Position numbers and translations under genes: made by a program. Of a stretch of 64,000 bases of DNA, positions 58,994 to 64,000 are shown in pieces. The stretch is taken from contig NZ_QZVR01000021.1 in NCBI RefSeq assembly GCF_003660455.1, positions 1 through 64,000 of the forward strand. The letters run 5' to 3'. The notes below the pieces were generated by a model. It searched no databases. It saw only the letters and a program-made list of their open reading frames with translations, and was not told where the DNA came from. The DNA is from Nocardioides ferulae. GTDB taxonomy: Bacteria; Actinomycetota; Actinomycetes; Propionibacteriales; Nocardioidaceae. Position 1 is the first letter of the stretch. Each line of letters begins with the position of its first letter.

Positions 58994-61900
58994 ATGGCCA
59001 CGATCCCGTCCCGGCGCCGCCGGCTCCTTCCGACCGCCGCCCTGCTGGCCGCCGTCATGTCACTGTCCGCCTGCCAGGGCACCGAGCTGGTGGGCGGCGA
59101 CGGCACCCGGCCCACGACGCTGGTGGCCTCGGAGACCTACGTCCGTGCCGGCGCGGACGGCAGCGCCCGCGACCGGCTCGCGTCGCTGCAGGCCGCGATC
59201 GACCGGCTGCGGTCCGACACCTCCTCGGGCTGGGTGGGCCGTCAGGACGACGTCACCGGCTATCTCGCCGAGCTGTCCGGCGGCCGCTTCTTCGCCGGCG
59301 ACGCTGCGGCGGCCGTGGTGCGCGGGTTCCTGGGCGGCTACGGCCGCGACCTGTTCGGCGTCGACGCCCGCTCGGTGCGGCTCGACGACGTCGGCCCGAC
59401 CAGCGCGGCGGGCACCGCCACGGTCCGCGCCGAACAGGTGGTCGACCGGGTGCCGGTGCTCGACGGCACGCTCACGTTCACCCTCGGCGAGGCCGACGAC
59501 GAGCCGCGGCTGACCGCGGTCCGCGGTCGGGTGTTCCCGGGGCTGAAGGTCGAGACCACCCCGGTGCTGGGGGCGGCCCGCGCCGAGCGCGCGGCGCGTC
59601 GGCTCTCCGGCGGTGAGGTGATCGGCGAACCGCGCCTGGTCGTCGTACCGGACGGAGCGGGGCAGCTGGCCTGGGAGATCACCGTCGCGGGCCTCACCGG
59701 CGGCGGGAGCGGTGAGGGCGGCAGTACCACCGGCATCTCCGACGGCGTCTACTACCTCAGCGCCGTCAACGGCGACCTGGTCTCGCTGCGTCCGGGCACC
59801 AGCGACGCGACGCTGGTGCCGAGCAGCAGCCTGCGGCCCGGCGTCCGCCGCGGCCCGGTGCGCGCGCTCGCTGCCCTGGCCGCGGGCTCACCGGCGGGCT
59901 CACCGGCGGCCGCTCCCGGCGACCCGGTCGAGATCATCGGCCGGGGCCCGAACGGGGAGGAGCTCACCGCACAGGGGTTGAGCCAGGGCGGCGGCGTGCT
60001 GCTGAAGGACACCACGGTGCCGACCTACGACCCGGCCACCGACGAGGGTGGCATCCAGGTCTTCGACGTCGCCGGCAGCAGCAGCCAGTCCGGTCTACCC
60101 GGCGACCCGTACGTCGTCCGGGGCGGCGCCCCCGATCCCGACGCCCTCGCCGCGCAGGCCCACAGCCGCTCGGTCTACGACTACTTCAGCGAGGTGCACG
60201 GCCGGGCCAGCTGGGACGGCCAGGGCGGGTCGCTGGTCTCGACGGTCAACTTCGGCGGCGGCGACTTCTGCAACGCCTTCTTCAGCTCGGCGCTGCGGCA
60301 GATGGTCTACGGCAACCCGTGCGAGGGCGGCGGCGGCGACGGCCAGCTGGTCACGCTCGACGTGACCGGCCACGAGATCACCCACGGCGTCACCGAGACG
60401 ACCTCCGGGCTGGTCTACGTGGGCCAGTCGGGTGCGCTCGACGAGAGCTTCGCCGACTACTTCGGCAACGTGATCGGCAACCGGGTCAAGGGCAGCGACG
60501 ACTCGACGCTCGGCGAGGACCTCTGCGCCCAGGTGAGCTCCGCGCAGCCGCTGTGCTCCGAGACGCAGTCGGGGGTGCTGGCCACCCGCGAGCTGCTCAA
60601 CGGCACGACCTACGACGACTACCTGCGGCTGCTGGCCCCCGGCTTCCGGCTGCGGCTGCTGCGCGGGTTCGACCAGGACGGCGGCGGCGTGCACCTGAAC
60701 TCCGCGATCTGGAACAACACGCTGTGGTCGATCCGCTCCCGGCTCGCGCAGGTCGACGGTGCCGACGGCAACACCTCCGAGCTCGCCGCCCAGTTCGACG
60801 CGGCGGTCTACCACGCGCTGACCTCGCTGCTCGGGCCCACCTCGGGCTTCCTCGACGCACGGTCGGCGATCGAGCAGGCGATCCGCGACACCGGCGCCGA
60901 CCCGACCGTGGCGACCGTGGCCCGCGAGATCTTCGAGCTCAACCAGATCTGCGCTGGCTGCGCCGGCAGCGACGAGACCCCGGCCCTGGGGGTGGCCACG
61001 ACCAGCCAGTCGCAGGTGCAGCCGGCGATCTCCGGTGACCGGATCGCCTGGCTCGACCTCGACGACGGCAGCTTCCTCGGCAGCGCGAGCAGCGCCGGCT
61101 TCGACGGCTCCGGCCCGCAGCAGGCCGGGGTGCCCGAGACCGCCCAGGTGGTCTTCGCCGGCGACGCCGTCATCACCCTCGACAGCTCCGGCGAGGTCGT
61201 CCGCCACGCCGACGACGGCACCACGGTCCTCGCCGAGGAGGACTTCGTCGAGACCGCCGCGCGCGGCCTGGCCGGCTCCGAGGACGGCGCCGCGTGGGTC
61301 TCCTTCGACGACGAGGCGCTGAAGTACGTCGACGCCGCCGGCGAGGTGACCTCGGTGCCGCTGACGGTCAACCCGATCAGCGTCGGCGCCGGTGCCGGCA
61401 CGGTGGGCCTGGGCTCCGCCGACGGGCAGGTGCTCGCGTGGCGGGCACCCGACGGCTCGGACGGCGGCGGATCGGCCGGGGCCGGCGGCGAGCTGGTCGA
61501 GCTCGGCCAGATGGACGAGGCGGTGCTCTCGATCGCGGCGTACGGCGAGCGGGTGCTGGCGGTCGACGAGGGCGGCACCGTGGCGCTGTTCGGGCTCGAC
61601 GGCAGCCGGGTCGACCTCAGCGACGACGGTGCCTGGTTCGGCGCGGCGCTGAACGGCGACTACGCCGTGTGGAGCAACGAGGTCGGCTCCCTGGGCGGCG
61701 GCGTCGCCGAGAGCCTCGGGGCGTCGATCGCCGACACCGACCTCTACCTCTACTCGTTCGCGACCGGCACGATCTACGACATCGTGCCCACCGACGGCCA
61801 GCAGGGCTTCCCGGCGCTGTCGGGCGACCGGCTGGTCTGGCAGGACACCCTGCTCGAGGGCGACGACGTGCTGACCGGCACGATCCCCAGCGGGCTCTGA
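58994..61900 (+). CDS. M4 (thermolysin)-family metallopeptidase lipoprotein with a C-terminal propeller-like region
   Basis: 968 aa. Lipobox LSAC near residue 27 anchors it outside the membrane. The propeptide-like region precedes the catalytic domain: zinc motif HEITH at 460-464, third ligand E484 in LDESFADYFG and the proton-donor His567 in GGVHLNSAIWN. After about residue 660 the protein changes to repeated strand units (VVFAGDAVITLDSSGEV, VLAVDEGGTVALFGLDG), a propeller-like domain absent from classic thermolysins. It should degrade proteins at the cell surface. The downstream gene starts 16 bp later. Confidence 0.93.
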   Translation: MATIPSRRRRLLPTAALLAAVMSLSACQGTELVGGDGTRPTTLVASETYVRAGADGSARDRLASLQAAIDRLRSDTSSGWVGRQDDVTGYLAELSGGRFFAGDAAAAVVRGFLGGYGRDLFGVDARSVRLDDVGPTSAAGTATVRAEQVVDRVPVLDGTLTFTLGEADDEPRLTAVRGRVFPGLKVETTPVLGAARAERAARRLSGGEVIGEPRLVVVPDGAGQLAWEITVAGLTGGGSGEGGSTTGISDGVYYLSAVNGDLVSLRPGTSDATLVPSSSLRPGVRRGPVRALAALAAGSPAGSPAAAPGDPVEIIGRGPNGEELTAQGLSQGGGVLLKDTTVPTYDPATDEGGIQVFDVAGSSSQSGLPGDPYVVRGGAPDPDALAAQAHSRSVYDYFSEVHGRASWDGQGGSLVSTVNFGGGDFCNAFFSSALRQMVYGNPCEGGGGDGQLVTLDVTGHEITHGVTETTSGLVYVGQSGALDESFADYFGNVIGNRVKGSDDSTLGEDLCAQVSSAQPLCSETQSGVLATRELLNGTTYDDYLRLLAPGFRLRLLRGFDQDGGGVHLNSAIWNNTLWSIRSRLAQVDGADGNTSELAAQFDAAVYHALTSLLGPTSGFLDARSAIEQAIRDTGADPTVATVAREIFELNQICAGCAGSDETPALGVATTSQSQVQPAISGDRIAWLDLDDGSFLGSASSAGFDGSGPQQAGVPETAQVVFAGDAVITLDSSGEVVRHADDGTTVLAEEDFVETAARGLAGSEDGAAWVSFDDEALKYVDAAGEVTSVPLTVNPISVGAGAGTVGLGSADGQVLAWRAPDGSDGGGSAGAGGELVELGQMDEAVLSIAAYGERVLAVDEGGTVALFGLDGSRVDLSDDGAWFGAALNGDYAVWSNEVGSLGGGVAESLGASIADTDLYLYSFATGTIYDIVPTDGQQGFPALSGDRLVWQDTLLEGDDVLTGTIPSGL

Positions 61901-61915
61901 GCGGACCGGTGAGCC

Positions 61916-64000
61916 ATGAGCCCGGACACCGAGCCCTCCCCTGCCCTGCGGCCGGGTCGCCGGCGGCCCGCACTGCGCTCGGCAGCCCGGTCGGCGCTGG
62001 GCTGGGTGCCGGCGGTGGTCCTGGTGCCGACGGGGGTGCTGGCGGCCGTGCAGGTCTCCGAGCCGCGGGTCGAGGGCGCCGAGCTACGTGAGCTGCACCC
62101 GCTCGAGGTCGGCACCACCTGGGTCTACGACGTCTACGACCACGGTCGCCCCTCGGGCACCCGGGTCAAGCAGGTCACCGGCCGCGCCGGCGTCGACGCC
62201 GAGCTCGACGCGGTCGCCCTGGCGACTCGCTACGACGACTTCCCCGGCGTGGGCGAGGTGGCCAACACGCTCTATCTCGGCGTGACCGAGACCGAGATCT
62301 CCCAGCACGCGCTGTGGTCGCGGCTCGAGCACCAGGCGGTCGACCCGGTCGCGCCGGCGTACCAGCTGCCGGTCGAGGAGGGGCACTCCTGGTCCTACGA
62401 GGGGTCGGTGGGCGACGCGACGCTGGTCTACGAGACGACGTTGAGCGAGGTCGTGGACGTCGAGGTCGGCGGCCGCCGGTTCACCGACTGCGCGCACTAC
62501 GTCACCGAGAGCGAGTACACCTTCGCCGACGGCTCCGGCGACCCCGAGCGGATCGAGGAGTGGACCTGCCCCGGCGTCGGGCCGGTGAAGACCATCGACG
62601 TGCTGCCCGCGCAGGACATCGAGATCACCGAGGAGCTGCGCGCCTTCCACGGGCCCGGGCACGCCTGGACCGCCGAGACCCCGGACCCGGTGCGGGCCGA
62701 CCCCCACGCCGGTGACACGCTCGGCCTGGACGCGGCCCGCAGCAACCACCTCGACGACGGCGCGTTGCTGCCCGAGCTGGCCTGGAGCGACGTCCGCCGC
62801 ACCGCGCCCGGGTTCCCGCCGGTCGGCGACGACGACGTGGCCGTCACCGCCGAGGTCGACGGGCTCGTCTCCGCGCGCGACCTGCACACCGGCGAGGTGC
62901 GGTGGCGGATCGCGCTCACCGGGCCGGTGGTGGCCGCCCCGGCGCTGGCCGGGGGACTCGTGCTGGTCGCCGACGCCGAGAAGACCCTCTGGGCGCTCGA
63001 CCTCGCCGACGGCCGGGCCCACTGGGCGCACCGCTTCGACGACGTCGTCTCCGCCACCCCGCTGGTCGTCGACGACCTCGCGGTGGTCGCCTCCGACGAC
63101 GCCACGGTGGCCGGCATCGACCTGGCCGACGGCACCGTGCGGTGGGAGCACGACCTGGCGGCCCCGGCCGCCTCCGCACCCGCCCTGGCCGAGGGGCGGG
63201 CGGTGGTCGCCGACCGCGACGGCGGCCTCACCGCGCTCGACCCGGACAGCGGGGACACCGCCTGGTCCGCCGCACTGGACGCCGCCTGGGCAGCGGGCCC
63301 GGCGGTGGCCGGCGGCCGCGTGCTGGCCGCCGACGACGGCGGCGGGCTCACCGCGCTCGATGCCGCGGACGGCGGCCTGGCGTGGCAGGCCCGCAGCCGG
63401 TACGTCGCGGGAGCCGCGCTCGCGGTCGGCGAGGAGGCCGTGGTCGTGAACGGCGAGGGATCCCGGCTCGAGTCGTTCGCCCTCGCCGACGGAGAGCGGG
63501 CGTGGAGCGTGCCGGTCGACGACACCGAGACCGCGCCGGTCGTGGTGGGCGACGAGGTGGTCTCGGTGACCACGGACGGCCTGGTCGAGGTGCGCTCGAT
63601 CGCCGACGGCGGGCGGGTGCGGTCGTGGCCGCTCCCGCTGCCCGAGCCCGATGCCACGCTGGAGGTCGGCCCGGCGGCCGGCCTGCTCGACGACTGCCTG
63701 GTCTTCACCGCCGCGGTCGACGCCGAAGGGCACGGCTCGGCCCACTACGCCTACCCGCTCACCGAGGCCGCCCGACGGCGCGGCGTGACGTTCGCCAGCG
63801 AGGTGCGGGTGCTGCCGGCCTCCCCGAGCGCACCGCCGGCACTGGTCGGCGACACGCTGTTGGCGCCCGGCCAGGACCAGGTGCTCTACCGCAGCACGGC
63901 CCCCGACCGGGCCGAGCCGGTGCTGCGCGTCAAGCAGAGCCTGACCGGCGTCACCCCCGCGAGCACGGACGCGGGGGACCTCGTCGTCGTGCAGAAGGAC
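61916..64000 (+). CDS. PQQ-binding-like beta-propeller protein (3' end beyond the window)
   Basis: Open from ATG 61916 to the end of the window, at least 695 aa. An N-terminal hydrophobic segment (VPAVVLVPTGVLAAV, about residues 31-46) looks like a signal anchor. A middle domain of about 220 residues is followed by repeats ending in GxxxW-like motifs (LHTGEVRWRIAL, LADGRAHWAHRF, LADGTVRWEHDL, DSGDTAWSAAL, LADGERAWSVPV), typical of PQQ-like eight-bladed propellers. No catalytic residues identify an enzyme. It lies 15 bp after the M4 peptidase gene and is probably in its operon; both should be at the cell surface. Confidence 0.88.
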   Translation, partial: MSPDTEPSPALRPGRRRPALRSAARSALGWVPAVVLVPTGVLAAVQVSEPRVEGAELRELHPLEVGTTWVYDVYDHGRPSGTRVKQVTGRAGVDAELDAVALATRYDDFPGVGEVANTLYLGVTETEISQHALWSRLEHQAVDPVAPAYQLPVEEGHSWSYEGSVGDATLVYETTLSEVVDVEVGGRRFTDCAHYVTESEYTFADGSGDPERIEEWTCPGVGPVKTIDVLPAQDIEITEELRAFHGPGHAWTAETPDPVRADPHAGDTLGLDAARSNHLDDGALLPELAWSDVRRTAPGFPPVGDDDVAVTAEVDGLVSARDLHTGEVRWRIALTGPVVAAPALAGGLVLVADAEKTLWALDLADGRAHWAHRFDDVVSATPLVVDDLAVVASDDATVAGIDLADGTVRWEHDLAAPAASAPALAEGRAVVADRDGGLTALDPDSGDTAWSAALDAAWAAGPAVAGGRVLAADDGGGLTALDAADGGLAWQARSRYVAGAALAVGEEAVVVNGEGSRLESFALADGERAWSVPVDDTETAPVVVGDEVVSVTTDGLVEVRSIADGGRVRSWPLPLPEPDATLEVGPAAGLLDDCLVFTAAVDAEGHGSAHYAYPLTEAARRRGVTFASEVRVLPASPSAPPALVGDTLLAPGQDQVLYRSTAPDRAEPVLRVKQSLTGVTPASTDAGDLVVVQKD

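Overview
The window is very GC-rich actinobacterial chromosome. The gene set (SigE-family ECF sigma factor, DUF3263 and DUF4032 proteins, a CysO-like sulfur carrier, OtsA/OtsB, KstR-type boxes, frequent GTG starts, many start codons only 6-8 nt downstream of a TAnnnT -10 element) points to Propionibacteriales, most likely Nocardioides or a close relative. This assignment is inferred from gene content and style; no 16S gene is present. Coding density is high. No insertion sequence, prophage or CRISPR array is visible. The only RNA gene is a tRNA-Thr(TGT), and the clearest regulatory RNA is an S-box SAM riboswitch.

Layout. 0-3.6 kb: a sigma/anti-sigma-like pair and two tandem ATP-grasp paralogues. 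3.7-5.5 kb: a SAM-riboswitch-controlled pair, a threonine-synthase-family PLP enzyme and a CysO/ThiS-type sulfur carrier ending in Gly-Gly-Cys, best read as a sulfur-carrier-dependent homocysteine (methionine) route. 5.7-14 kb: trehalose phosphatase (otsB), LytR-C and DUF3263 proteins, a Gfo/Idh/MocA oxidoreductase, a two-component system, trehalose-6-phosphate synthase (otsA) and a glutamate-synthase-family FMN enzyme. 14-20 kb: an alpha/beta hydrolase with a histone-like tail, an MFS transporter and two tandem sphingosine-phosphate-lyase-like PLP enzymes. 20-28 kb: PfkB kinase, TetR regulators, a Tat-exported amine oxidase with a secreted propeller protein, a DHFR-like reductase, uracil-DNA glycosylase, a LigB-type dioxygenase and an 800-bp higher-order repeat. 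28-36 kb: an aldehyde dehydrogenase/GMC oxidoreductase operon and an SDR, both with KstR-like boxes, then pyridoxal kinase, DUF305 lipoprotein, tRNA-Thr, soxR and a DUF4032 kinase-like gene. 36-44 kb: a six-gene Liv-type ABC operon that also encodes a secreted Pro/Gly-rich protein and a small membrane protein. 44-48 kb: metallophosphoesterase, rlmB and cysS. 48-56 kb: C39 peptidase, then a metal cassette (P1B ATPase, Crp/Fnr regulator, HMA chaperone) bracketed by 92-bp direct repeats, then an SDR, a sulfite-oxidase-type molybdoenzyme and ispF. 56-64 kb: a Pro-rich membrane protein, a PrsW-like protease, an M4 metalloprotease and a PQQ-type propeller gene cut off by the window end.

Three things stand out. 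First, the SAM-riboswitch operon couples a ThrC-like enzyme to a sulfur carrier that needs trimming. Second, the Crp/Fnr regulator has two matching boxes at the same spacing (22 nt to the -10) in front of the ATPase and chaperone genes, defining a small self-contained metal regulon. Third, intergenic regions are populated by several unrelated families of large palindromic repeats. Some recur across the window, and they cluster around the metal cassette where the usual ispF-cysS-rlmB order is broken.
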